Shown here in pieces: positions 1 to 8,463 of a DNA stretch of 61,823 nt (its first letter is position 1; each line of letters starts with the position of its first letter). The position numbers were made by a program, and so were the translations under genes. Source of the DNA: Phycisphaerales bacterium (lineage in GTDB: Bacteria > Planctomycetota > Phycisphaerae > Phycisphaerales > SM1A02); NCBI GenBank assembly GCA_022447205.1, contig JAKVBQ010000014.1, positions 14,555-76,377 of the forward strand, given 5' to 3'. Under the pieces are notes generated by a model. It saw nothing but the letters and a program-made list of their open reading frames with translations. It was not told the origin of the DNA and made no database searches.

Positions 1-71
1 GTATCTTGATGTAGGCCGGTGGAAGGGGCGTGGGGCCTTCTCGTGAAGTCTTGTCATGGTCGGAGCCGGGC

Positions 72-1148
72 TCAGCCGGTGGTGGCCATCTCGGCCTTCC
101 ACTCGGCGATCTTCGCCTCGAACTCGGCCTTCATGTCACCGTCCTCGATCATGCCGACGGCCTTTTCCTCGGTCTTGATCGCGGCTTCGAAGTCACCCAT
201 CTCGGCCTGAACGGTCGCCAGGGTGTCGAGAACGCTGGCATCCTCGCCGTTGGAGGCCTTGACGCCGAGGTTGGCGGCCTTGAGTGCGAGGTCCAGGTTC
301 GGTTCCATGATCCGGGGATCGGTCGCCATCGACCAGGCCAGGGCGTTCATCATCTGCGCGTCATCACCGTGCTGGTTGATGATCTCGGTCGCGATCCGGT
401 TGGCGGCCTCGGGCATGTTCGCCATCGCTGCCATCACCGTGAACTGCTGCATCTGGATCTGGGGGACCATCGATGCCGGGGCCTGTTCCTTGAGACCGTC
501 CATGATGCTCATGAGCTCGTCCCAGTTCTGGGCCTGGAAGGCGGTCATCATCTTCTGCTGGGCCTGCTGCATCAGGAGGTCGAACGCCTGCTCCTTGGCG
601 AACTCCGCCTTGGTGGCCTCGAGGTCGTAGGTGCCGTCGACGATCTGGGCGAGGGGCTCGTCCATCGACATCGGGTGACCGATCCACTCGACCAGGCCGG
701 TCTTGCCGACGATGAACGCGGTGGGGATGCCACCCTGGCCGGCGGCCTTCATGTAGTTGGTGCTGGTCTTCCGGTTGTCATCGATGGCGATGACGTATTC
801 CGTCTTCTGCGGCCAGTCACCGCTGCCGATGAAGTTGTTGACCTTGTCCTCGGTCTCGTCGGAGATGCCGATGATCGTGACACCCTTGTCCTTGTACTCC
901 TTCTGGAGCTTGGTGAGGTGGGGCATGCTGGTCTTGCACGGGCCGCACCAGGTCGCCCAGAACTCGACGACGTAGACCTTGTCGTTCGCGAACTTGCCGT
1001 CGAAGGTGCCCTTGACGACCTTGACCGCGGTCGCGGGAGCCTTGTCACCCAGGGTCAGGGTCGGGCCTGCGGGGGCGGGTGCGCCTTCCTGGGCGGCGGC
1101 GACGGAGCAGAGTGCGGCAACGGCCGCCGTGGTCAGGAATCGAAGCAT
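72..1148 (-). CDS. TlpA-like thioredoxin-fold protein with helical C-terminal repeat domain
   Basis: 358 aa. Residues 1-20 form a signal peptide ending in AAAQ, so the protein should be exported. A thioredoxin/AhpC-TSA-type domain follows, with the redox motif WCGPC at residues 67-71 in the setting FWATWCGPCK, typical of TlpA/ResA thiol-disulfide oxidoreductases. After about residue 200 comes a long Met/Ala/Glu-rich helical region that looks like degenerate TPR repeats, which plain TlpA proteins lack. The start is the ATG preceded by an excellent AAGGAGGAT ribosome binding site. A longer upstream reading exists but has no such site. Likely role (inference): reducing or scanning disulfides in the periplasm, with the helical tail binding a partner. 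The gene is divergent from the FolD-family gene. Confidence 0.88.
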   Translation of the reverse strand: MLRFLTTAAVAALCSVAAAQEGAPAPAGPTLTLGDKAPATAVKVVKGTFDGKFANDKVYVVEFWATWCGPCKTSMPHLTKLQKEYKDKGVTIIGISDETEDKVNNFIGSGDWPQKTEYVIAIDDNRKTSTNYMKAAGQGGIPTAFIVGKTGLVEWIGHPMSMDEPLAQIVDGTYDLEATKAEFAKEQAFDLLMQQAQQKMMTAFQAQNWDELMSIMDGLKEQAPASMVPQIQMQQFTVMAAMANMPEAANRIATEIINQHGDDAQMMNALAWSMATDPRIMEPNLDLALKAANLGVKASNGEDASVLDTLATVQAEMGDFEAAIKTEEKAVGMIEDGDMKAEFEAKIAEWKAEMATTG

Positions 1149-1257
1149 GGGATCCTCCTTGGGGATGGTCGTGAAGATGGCCCTCCATCGTACCCCCAAA
1201 GGGGCGGGATGATGACGAATCCACACCATGCCCCCTCAAGGCGGCTATCCTGCCCGC

Positions 1258-2121
1258 ATGGAGACCAGAACGGTGACTCAGGCTCAGCTCATCGACGGCA
1301 AGGCACTTGGACAGGCGGTCCGGGACTCGATCGCGAAACGGGTGGCTGAGGCGGCACGTCCGGTCCGACTGGACGCGGTCCTGGTCGGCAGTGATCGCTC
1401 CGCCGAGCTCTACGCCCGCAACCAGGAATCGACCTGTGCCGACGTCGGGATCAAGTACGTCCTGCACCGGATTCCCGACGGTGCCGGCTACGACGAGATC
1501 GCGGGACGGGTGCTCCTGCTCAACACCGACGAGGACGTCACCGGACTGATGCTGCACCTGCCGCTTCCCGACGGCGTCGACACCGAACGCATCCAGTCAC
1601 TGATCGCTCCGGAGAAGGACATCGAAGGCGTCAATCCCGCGAACATCGGCAACGTGGTCTACGGGCGACGAAGTCTCGTTCCCTGCACCGCACTTGCCGC
1701 GGTCGAACTCATCGAGTCGACCGGCATCCAACTCAAGGGTGCGCGGTGCGTCGTGATCGGTGCGAGCAACATCGTCGGCAAGCCGGTCGCGGTTCTCCTC
1801 ATGCGCGCCGAGTCGACCGTCGTCTCGACGAACAAGTTCACCCCGGATCTCGCCGCGGCGACGCGGGAGGCCGACGTGATCGTCTCGGCAGCGGGGGTCC
1901 CCGGCCTGGTCACCCCGGCCATGGTCAAGCCCGGTGCGGTGGTGGTCGACGTCGGGATCAACCGGATCGTCGGAGACGACGGCAAGCGGCGCACCGTCGG
2001 CGACGTCGACTTCGACGGCGTCCGCGAGGTCGCCGGCTGGCTGACCCCGGTGCCCGGTGGTGTCGGTCCGATGACCGTCGCGATGCTGCTGAGGAATGCC
2101 GTCGATGCCGCCCTCGCCTGA
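1258..2121 (+). CDS. folD: FolD-family methylene-tetrahydrofolate dehydrogenase, possibly monofunctional
   Basis: 287 aa, the usual FolD length. It has the family's substrate-region motif (LPLPDGVD, then EKDIEGVNP), the dinucleotide loop GASNIVGKP (168-176) and the C-terminal PVPGGVGPMT. FolD oxidises 5,10-methylene-THF to methenyl-THF and then hydrolyses it to 10-formyl-THF. Several key positions are altered. The catalytic lysine of the YxxxK motif is glutamine (Y52-ARN-Q56, codon CAG). The second Asp of KDxDG is Glu123. The Arg of GRSxxVG, which contacts the NADP 2'-phosphate in characterised enzymes, is Ala169. In studied homologues the lysine is needed for cyclohydrolase activity, so this copy may only be a dehydrogenase, possibly NAD-dependent (inference). 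The start ATG is chosen because family homology begins there. Confidence 0.9.
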   Translation: METRTVTQAQLIDGKALGQAVRDSIAKRVAEAARPVRLDAVLVGSDRSAELYARNQESTCADVGIKYVLHRIPDGAGYDEIAGRVLLLNTDEDVTGLMLHLPLPDGVDTERIQSLIAPEKDIEGVNPANIGNVVYGRRSLVPCTALAAVELIESTGIQLKGARCVVIGASNIVGKPVAVLLMRAESTVVSTNKFTPDLAAATREADVIVSAAGVPGLVTPAMVKPGAVVVDVGINRIVGDDGKRRTVGDVDFDGVREVAGWLTPVPGGVGPMTVAMLLRNAVDAALA

Positions 2122-2129
2122 GGGCGGCA
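2106..2129 (+). terminator. Hairpin over the folD stop codon
   Basis: TGCCGCCCTC (2106-2115) pairs perfectly with GAGGGCGGCA (2120-2129) around a 4-nt loop. The stem spans the folD stop and lies between the convergent folD and purC genes. There is no U-run, so termination is inferred from position only. Confidence 0.4.
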
Positions 2130-2152
2130 CCTGACGGCCTCGATCAAGATGA

Positions 2153-3091
2153 TCAGCTGCCGAGGCGGTTCGCCGCCTCGTGGTACTTCGCGATCGTCTG
2201 GCTGACGATCTCCGCTGGAATGGACGGTCCGGGCGGGGTCTTGTCCCAGTCGCCACGGTCGCACATCTCCTGCAGCCAGTTTCGGAAGATCTGCTTGTTG
2301 AAGTTGTCCTGCTCACGGCCGGGCTCGTAGTCCTCGGCGGGCCAGTAGCGACTCGAATCGGGCGTGAGGACCTCGTCGATGAGCATGAGCTCGTCGGTCG
2401 GGTTCCCGTCCGCGTCGAGCGCGAAGCCGAACTCGAACTTGGTGTCCGCGAGGATCATGCCTCGTTCCGCCGCGTACGCACGACCGAACTCGAAGATCTG
2501 GAGCGAGAGGTCGCGCAGGCGCGTCATGACCTCGGTGCCGGCGATCTCGCAGGCACGTTCGAAGTCGATGTTCTCGTCGTGACCTTCGGTGGCCTTGGTG
2601 GCCGGGGTGAAGATCGGTTCCGGGAGCTTCGATGAGTTCTGGAGTCCTTCCGGAAGTTCGACACCGCAGACCGAGCCGGTCGCCTGGTAGTCCTTCCAGC
2701 CACTGCCGGAGAGGTACCCGCGCACGACGCATTCGATCGGCACGACTTCCGCGGCGCGGCAGAGCATCATGCGACCCTCGAGTGAGGCGCGTTCGTCCTC
2801 GTCGAGTCCCGGCACGTCCGCGGGATCGGTCGAGAGCAGGTGGTCCTGGATGATGCCGGCGGTTCGAATGCGATCGAACCAGGCGAGGCTGATCTCGGTG
2901 AGGAGCCTGCCCTTTCCGGGGAACGGTGTCGGCATGACCACGTCGAAGGCACTCATGCGGTCCGAGGCGACGATCAGGACGGGATCGGTGCGTCCCTCCA
3001 TGGGGACCCGGTAGATGTCGCGGACCTTGCCTTCGCGGCGGTCAGGAAGGTTGAAATCGGTTCTGTAGACGGCTTCTAGGGTGTTGTTCAT
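2153..3091 (-). CDS. purC: Phosphoribosylaminoimidazole-succinocarboxamide (SAICAR) synthase
   Basis: 312 aa. It ligates aspartate to CAIR using ATP to give SAICAR in de novo purine synthesis, in the cytoplasm. Hallmarks are the N-terminal GKVRDIY nucleotide-binding segment, then ASDRMSAFD, the PFPGKG loop, and VVRGYLSGSGW in the middle. The C-terminal half has LADTKFEFGF and LIDEVLTPDSSR. At about 310 aa it resembles the longer, yeast-type form rather than the roughly 240-aa enterobacterial form. The start MNNTLEAVY matches the usual family N-terminus. A longer reading adds about 18 residues without a ribosome binding site. It converges on folD and diverges from the GH10-like gene. Confidence 0.95.
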   Translation of the reverse strand: MNNTLEAVYRTDFNLPDRREGKVRDIYRVPMEGRTDPVLIVASDRMSAFDVVMPTPFPGKGRLLTEISLAWFDRIRTAGIIQDHLLSTDPADVPGLDEDERASLEGRMMLCRAAEVVPIECVVRGYLSGSGWKDYQATGSVCGVELPEGLQNSSKLPEPIFTPATKATEGHDENIDFERACEIAGTEVMTRLRDLSLQIFEFGRAYAAERGMILADTKFEFGFALDADGNPTDELMLIDEVLTPDSSRYWPAEDYEPGREQDNFNKQIFRNWLQEMCDRGDWDKTPPGPSIPAEIVSQTIAKYHEAANRLGS

Positions 3092-3182
3092 GGGGGACAG
3101 TCTAAACGTGATTCGCTCGCGTTGCCCAGCCGTCAGGCGATACACTGGTCATGAACAGATCCTCCCTGGGAGCCGGTCGGCC

Positions 3183-4760
3183 ATGGGCTCGGATATCTTC
3201 CATTTCGATCTCGAACCATCCGATGTCGATCGGGTGCGGGTGGAGCATGCGTACATGATCGCCCGCCGGGGGTGGCCGATCGAGGCCGACATCGGTCTGG
3301 ATGACTCCGGGCGCAGGATCGTCTGCCGGATCGACGAGCCGGGGGGGCTGGCGAACTCCGCGGCCCTCGTCCTCCAGGTCGAGCTTCCGGGGATCGGGAA
3401 CCTCAAGCTCCGGACCACCCTCCTGCCACCCAGGGCGGAGCCGTACGACCTCATGCTCGAACTGGCGCGAGAGCGGATGCGGCATTTCCTCCACAAGTGC
3501 GAGGACTGGCAGATGTTCGCCCCGGGGATCGCCATCGAGGCGTTCGCCCGTTTCGAGCAGGGACGGGCGAGACTTGCCGAAGCGGTGCTCGCGCCGGATC
3601 GTGCCAGTGAGGTCGCCCTGGCTCGGGAGGCGGTCGTCGCCGCGGTCCAGGCCGGGGAGATGCTGGCACGGAACTACGCAGACGGTCTGCTGCATGCCCG
3701 ATACGGGGCCAGCGCCGCATCCGAGACCGCGCTTGGGTTCCGGGTCGACCCGAGGGTGCCGCCGCCCGCCGAGGACCTTCCGGAATTCAGGGAGTTCGGG
3801 GTGGTGATGATCGAGACCCCCTGGAACGTGGTGCAGCCCGAACAGGGACGCTTCGAGTTCGAGTGCATCGATCTCTGGATCGACTGGGCACGTCGACATC
3901 AGCGTCCGGTCCTGCTCGGCCCGCTTGTCGACCTGCGTCCGGAAGCGATTCCGGAGTGGGCGCGCAGCGCACGTGATGACTACTCGTCCTTCTGCCGGTT
4001 GATCTGGGAGCACCAGGAGCAGGTCGTCGCCAGGTACGCGGAGCACGTCGCGATCTGGTGCGTCGCCTCGGGGGTGCACGTCAATCGTTTCGCCCCGCTG
4101 ACCCACGAGCAGATGATCGACCTCACCAGGCGCAGCGCGGTCCTCGTCCGCCAGGCCCGCCGGAGCGCCAAGGTGCTCGTCGAGCTGGTGCAGCCCTTCG
4201 ACGACCAGGTCGGGCAGTTCCGGGATTCCGTTCGAGGCTACGAGTACGCCGTGCGCGCCCTCGACGAGGGCGTGCACATCGACTGCTTCGGGCTCTGCTT
4301 CGAGTGCGGCCTGAATCGAAACGGCTCGGAAGCGAGGGATCTCCTGTCCTTCAGTGATGCGATCGACGGGATGGGACGGCTCGATCGTCCGATGATGATC
4401 ACCGGTTTCTGCGCGCCGGCCGGAAGTGACGAACCGGAAGCCGGTTCATGGATCGAGCCCTGGACCCCGGAACGCCAGGCGAACTGGGCGTCCACCATGT
4501 TCGGGATCATCCTCGGGAAGATGACTCATCGGGGCGATACGGCGCGAGGAGCCCGGGTCGGTGTCGTCGAGAGCGTGCTCTGGAGTCGGTTCCAGGAGTC
4601 GGAAGGCGAACCGCCCCTCGGACTTCTTGATGCCACCGGCGCACCACGTCGCGTGCTCGCCCAGCTGGCGGCGGTGCGTCGGGTCATTCGCCGTCCGATC
4701 GGAAGGTCGGCCGGCCGGCAGTCGCCGCTCGCCAACCACTCGGAAGGTGCGCGCAAGTGA
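3183..4760 (+). CDS. GH10-like TIM-barrel protein lacking catalytic glutamates
   Basis: 525 aa with no signal peptide. The N-terminal ~190 residues are unrecognised, possibly a carbohydrate-binding-like domain followed by helices. From about residue 200 the sequence follows a glycoside hydrolase family 10 barrel: ETPWNVVQPEQGRFEF, PVLLGPLVDLRPEAIPEW, VVARYAEHVAIW, and a tail WTPERQANWASTMFGIIL. Where GH10 enzymes have WDVVNE with the acid/base Glu, this protein has WCVASG (292-297). Where they have a TE nucleophile, it has TG (Gly408). Both catalytic carboxylates therefore appear to be lost, and a binding or regulatory role is more likely than hydrolysis (inference). Its stop overlaps the GTG of the HhH gene by 4 nt, so translation with that gene and mfd is probably coupled. 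Confidence 0.75.
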   Translation: MGSDIFHFDLEPSDVDRVRVEHAYMIARRGWPIEADIGLDDSGRRIVCRIDEPGGLANSAALVLQVELPGIGNLKLRTTLLPPRAEPYDLMLELARERMRHFLHKCEDWQMFAPGIAIEAFARFEQGRARLAEAVLAPDRASEVALAREAVVAAVQAGEMLARNYADGLLHARYGASAASETALGFRVDPRVPPPAEDLPEFREFGVVMIETPWNVVQPEQGRFEFECIDLWIDWARRHQRPVLLGPLVDLRPEAIPEWARSARDDYSSFCRLIWEHQEQVVARYAEHVAIWCVASGVHVNRFAPLTHEQMIDLTRRSAVLVRQARRSAKVLVELVQPFDDQVGQFRDSVRGYEYAVRALDEGVHIDCFGLCFECGLNRNGSEARDLLSFSDAIDGMGRLDRPMMITGFCAPAGSDEPEAGSWIEPWTPERQANWASTMFGIILGKMTHRGDTARGARVGVVESVLWSRFQESEGEPPLGLLDATGAPRRVLAQLAAVRRVIRRPIGRSAGRQSPLANHSEGARK

Positions 4761-5116
4761 GTGCAGCGGACCGGATCCCGAAGGAACCTCGCACGATCCG
4801 TTTCGCATGGCTGCCCCTCCTGCTCGGGAGCGGTGCGGTCCTGATGGGTGGTCACGATCGGATTCCCTGGCCGGAAGAGAACGGGAGCCCCCTGGTCGAT
4901 CGATCTCATGATGCCGCCTCCATCGATGTCCTCGATGCCCTGCCCGCCGAGCTCGAGCTCCTCCCCGGGATCGGTCCCGGGCTTGCTCGCACGATGTATC
5001 GCGGGATTCGCACCGACCGGCTGCAGTCGCTCGAGGAACTCGAGCGGATTCCCGGGATCGGACCGGTCCGTGCCGAGGCGATTCGCCGATCGGTCATGCG
5101 GGAGAGCGCTGATTGA
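4757..5116 (+). CDS. Membrane-anchored helix-hairpin-helix (ComEA-like) protein
   Basis: 119 aa starting at a GTG that overlaps the previous stop (GTGA). There is one likely membrane segment near residues 18-32 (WLPLLLGSGAVLMGG), then a linker, then a C-terminal tandem HhH unit (LELLPGIGPGLA and LERIPGIGPVRAEAI). This HhH pair is the DNA-binding fold of ComEA and related proteins and contacts the duplex backbone without sequence specificity. The gene overlaps the TTG start of mfd by 4 nt (TTGA), making a tightly coupled trio. Whether it serves DNA uptake, DNA tethering or repair cannot be read from the sequence. Confidence 0.8.
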   Translation: MSAADRIPKEPRTIRFAWLPLLLGSGAVLMGGHDRIPWPEENGSPLVDRSHDAASIDVLDALPAELELLPGIGPGLARTMYRGIRTDRLQSLEELERIPGIGPVRAEAIRRSVMRESAD

Positions 5117-8100
5117 GCCACGCCATGGGATTCGACAAGGAGACAGCGCTCGGCATTCTCGACTCGATCGGTGGTGATCCGATCCTGACGCCGTTGCTTG
5201 GTCGCCTGGAGGCCGGAGGTGCTTCCTCCGCACGCGGGGCGGCCGGTTCCAGCACGGTGCTGCTGGCCGGTGCGCTTGCCCGTCGACTCGAACGCCCGGT
5301 CCTGCTGGCACTCGCGCACATCGATGATGCCGACGAGGCCGTCGACGAACTCCGGGGGTTCGGAATCGAAGCCGGCATCTTCCCCGCACTCGAGGTCCTG
5401 CCCGGGGAGTCGGCGGTGAGCCTGGAGCTCCTCTCCGGTCGGCTCTCCCTGGTTCGTGCCATCCTCGAAGGGCGCACCCCGTCGGTCATCGTCGCACCGA
5501 TCTCCGCCCTGATGCAGGGCATCCCATCCGGGGATCGACTGGAGACGATCCTCCGACGGATCCGAACCGGTGACCGGCTCGATGTCGCGGCCTTCACCGA
5601 ATGGCTTGCCGCGGGGGGCTACGAACGCAGCGACACCGTCGAGCATCCCGGTGAATTCGCGGTGCGGGGCGGCATCATCGACGTGCATCCTCCGGGCGGG
5701 GGTGTTCCGTTCCGCCTCGATCTCTTCGGCGACGAGGTCGAGCGGATCTTCGAGATCGACCTCGTCAGCCAGGCGTCCGATCGACTGATCGAGGAGGTCG
5801 AGCTGGTGGGGGCGCCCCTCGACTCCCTCCAGACCGACGAGGCCACCGTGCAGATCGCGGACATCCTGCCTCAGGGAAGCATCGCCGTGCTCGGTGAAGT
5901 CGCGGAGCTGACCGAACAGGCACGCGGCTACTGGGAGCGGGTCGGTGATGCGCGCGGCGTCTTCCCTCCGCCGGCGGTCTTCAAGGCGCTGGGTGAGCGC
6001 GCGCATGCCGTATTGGACGTGAACCAGTTCTCGCCCGGGGTGATGCCGGAACGCGCGACGGTCCTGCCGCTCGGCACTCTTCCCGGTTTCGACGAGGAGG
6101 CACCGCAGGCGTTCCGGGAGGTCCAGGAACTCACCGAACGATTCCGCACCCTCGTCCTCTGCGAGAACGACGGGGAGTCCACCCGGACCGCGCAGTTGCT
6201 GGCGGACCAGGAGGCGGATGACTCGGTGGAGATCCATGTCGCCCACCTTCATCGGGGGTTCCTCTGGGAAGGTGCCGATCCGATCGCCCTGGTCCCGCAG
6301 CACGAACTGCTCCATCGATACGCCACCCGACGCCGGGTGGTCCGTGTCCGAGGTGGTCGCGAGCGCGAGGTGTTCGTCCGGTTCGGGCCAGGTGACTACG
6401 TGGTTCACCGGGATCACGGGATCGCCAGGTTCCTCGGACTGCGTTCGATGGGCCGAAAGGATGGCGGCGGGGAGGAGGAGTTCCTCACGCTCGAATTCGC
6501 CGGAGGCACGAAGGTCCACGTGCCCGCGTCGAAGATCGACCTCGTCCAGAAGTACATCGGAGCTGGCGGTGCGAAACCCAGGCTTTCGACGATGGGAGGT
6601 CGCCGTTGGAAGCACCAGAAGGAACAGGTCAAGGAGGCGGTTCGCGATCTTGCCTCGGAGATGCTCCGGGTCCAGGCCGCGCGTGAAGCGACGCCCGGGA
6701 TCCGCTACCCCGCCGACACGCCCTGGCAGCGGGAGTTCGAGGCGGAGTTCCCCTACGAGGAGACCGAGGACCAGCTTGCCGCGATCGAGTCCGCGAAGCG
6801 TGACATGTCCGGGCCTCGACCCATGGACCGACTGGTCTGCGGCGACGTCGGTTTCGGCAAGACGGAAGTCGCCATCCGGGCCGCTTTCAAGGCGGTCGAA
6901 TTCGGCAAGCAGGTCGCGGTCCTGGTGCCGACCACCGTCCTGGCCGAGCAGCACGAACGGACCTTCGCCGCTCGCTTCCGCGCCTATCCCTTCCGGATCG
7001 AATCCCTGTCCCGGTTCAAGACCCTCAAGGAGGCCCGCGAGATCCTCGAGGACGTCGCGACCGGTCAGGTCGACGTCGTCATCGGCACCCACCGGATCCT
7101 CTCCAAGGACGTCAACTTCAAGGATCTCGGCCTCGTCGTGATCGACGAGGAGCAGCGCTTCGGCGTCGAACACAAGCAGCGGCTCCTGCGTTTTCGCTCG
7201 ACCTCCGACGTGCTCACGCTGAGTGCGACACCGATTCCCCGAACTCTCCACATGGCGATGCTCGGCCTGCGCGACATCAGTTCGCTCACCACCGCGCCAC
7301 TCGATCGACGGGCGATCGTCACCGAAGTCACGCCGTACAACGAACAGCGCATCAAGCAGGCGATCGCTCGCGAGCTGGCTCGCGAGGGGCAGGTGTACTT
7401 CGTCCACAACCGGGTGGGGGACATCGCGAACGTCGCGGCCAGGATCCGAAAACTCGCACCGGGTGCGCGTGTCGACCACGGGCACGGGCAGATGTCTTCG
7501 CGCGAACTCGAGCAGGTGATGCTTCGCTTCACCCGACGAGAGACGGACATCCTCGTCTGCACCACGATCATCGAGAGTGGCATCGACATCCCCACCGCGA
7601 ACACGATGTTCATCAACAACGCCCAGAACTTCGGGCTCTCAGACCTGCACCAGCTGCGAGGCCGCGTGGGTCGCCACAAGCACCGCGCCTACTGCTACAT
7701 GCTGCTGCCGCCCGACAAGTCGGTCAACGAGGACGGCATGAAGCGCCTGAAGGCGATCGAGGACTTCTCGATGCTCGGCGCGGGCTTCAAGATCGCGATG
7801 CGGGACCTCGAGATCCGTGGGGCGGGCAACCTCCTCGGCGCGGAGCAGTCGGGGCACATCGCGACCGTCGGGTACGAGATGTACTGCCAGCTCCTGGAGC
7901 AGGAAGTCGCCCAGTTGCGCGACGAGGTCCAGCTCTCGGGGACCGACACCACCGTGGAGATCGGGCTGGTCGGTTCGATCCCCCGTGGTTGGATTCCTTC
8001 CGACACCCGTCGCATGGAGGCCTATCGTCGGATCGGGCAGGCGGACTCCCTCGAGAATCTCGAGCGCACCTCCGCCGATCTCGCCAGTGCGTACGGTGAG

Positions 8101-8400
8101 CCGCCCACCCAGGTGCAGCTCCTGGTCGATCTTGCCGAACTCCGACTCGGCGCCGCACTCATGGGGATCCGGTCGATCCTGGTTCGAGAGGAGGACGTGG
8201 TCTTCCGCACGCTGGCGCCTCGACTCTTCGAACAGGCGATGGATGGTGTGCAGGGGACGGTGCGTCTGGTCGGCGGCCGGGACAAGTCCGGCCTGAGCGA
8301 GATCTACTTCCGCCCGCCCCGGAAGTACCTCGAGCCGGAGACGCTCCTGGCCGTCCTGCGGAAACGGCTGGTCACCCCGGCCGTCGAGGTCAGCGGCTAG
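5113..8400 (+). CDS. mfd: Transcription-repair coupling factor Mfd
   Basis: 1095 aa, slightly shorter than the roughly 1150 of E. coli. Mfd removes stalled RNA polymerase and recruits UvrA to the lesion. An N-terminal UvrB-like region is followed by the RNA-polymerase-interacting CarD-like domain from about residue 424 (FGPGDYVVHRDHGIARF). The RecG-like motor follows, with Walker A CGDVGFGKTE at about 576, the DEEQRFG box at about 677, and motifs LSATPIPRTL, TTIIESGIDIPT and QLRGRVGR. The C-terminal ~150 residues form the UvrA-masking domain. The TTG start overlaps the previous stop; an ATG four codons downstream is the alternative. Translational coupling to an HhH protein and a GH10-like protein is unusual. 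Confidence 0.97.
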   Translation: MSHAMGFDKETALGILDSIGGDPILTPLLGRLEAGGASSARGAAGSSTVLLAGALARRLERPVLLALAHIDDADEAVDELRGFGIEAGIFPALEVLPGESAVSLELLSGRLSLVRAILEGRTPSVIVAPISALMQGIPSGDRLETILRRIRTGDRLDVAAFTEWLAAGGYERSDTVEHPGEFAVRGGIIDVHPPGGGVPFRLDLFGDEVERIFEIDLVSQASDRLIEEVELVGAPLDSLQTDEATVQIADILPQGSIAVLGEVAELTEQARGYWERVGDARGVFPPPAVFKALGERAHAVLDVNQFSPGVMPERATVLPLGTLPGFDEEAPQAFREVQELTERFRTLVLCENDGESTRTAQLLADQEADDSVEIHVAHLHRGFLWEGADPIALVPQHELLHRYATRRRVVRVRGGREREVFVRFGPGDYVVHRDHGIARFLGLRSMGRKDGGGEEEFLTLEFAGGTKVHVPASKIDLVQKYIGAGGAKPRLSTMGGRRWKHQKEQVKEAVRDLASEMLRVQAAREATPGIRYPADTPWQREFEAEFPYEETEDQLAAIESAKRDMSGPRPMDRLVCGDVGFGKTEVAIRAAFKAVEFGKQVAVLVPTTVLAEQHERTFAARFRAYPFRIESLSRFKTLKEAREILEDVATGQVDVVIGTHRILSKDVNFKDLGLVVIDEEQRFGVEHKQRLLRFRSTSDVLTLSATPIPRTLHMAMLGLRDISSLTTAPLDRRAIVTEVTPYNEQRIKQAIARELAREGQVYFVHNRVGDIANVAARIRKLAPGARVDHGHGQMSSRELEQVMLRFTRRETDILVCTTIIESGIDIPTANTMFINNAQNFGLSDLHQLRGRVGRHKHRAYCYMLLPPDKSVNEDGMKRLKAIEDFSMLGAGFKIAMRDLEIRGAGNLLGAEQSGHIATVGYEMYCQLLEQEVAQLRDEVQLSGTDTTVEIGLVGSIPRGWIPSDTRRMEAYRRIGQADSLENLERTSADLASAYGEPPTQVQLLVDLAELRLGAALMGIRSILVREEDVVFRTLAPRLFEQAMDGVQGTVRLVGGRDKSGLSEIYFRPPRKYLEPETLLAVLRKRLVTPAVEVSG

Positions 8401-8463
8401 ACTTCCTTCGGTGTTCGTATCACCGGGTCTGGTGAACGGGACCACCCTTCAGGGAGTTCGGGC

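Noticed and set aside
4906-7485. Very long antisense open frame over mfd
   Set aside because: Its protein is Asp/Arg/Gly/Leu-biased with no family resemblance, as expected for the opposite strand of a high-GC gene. Mfd is unambiguous on the plus strand.
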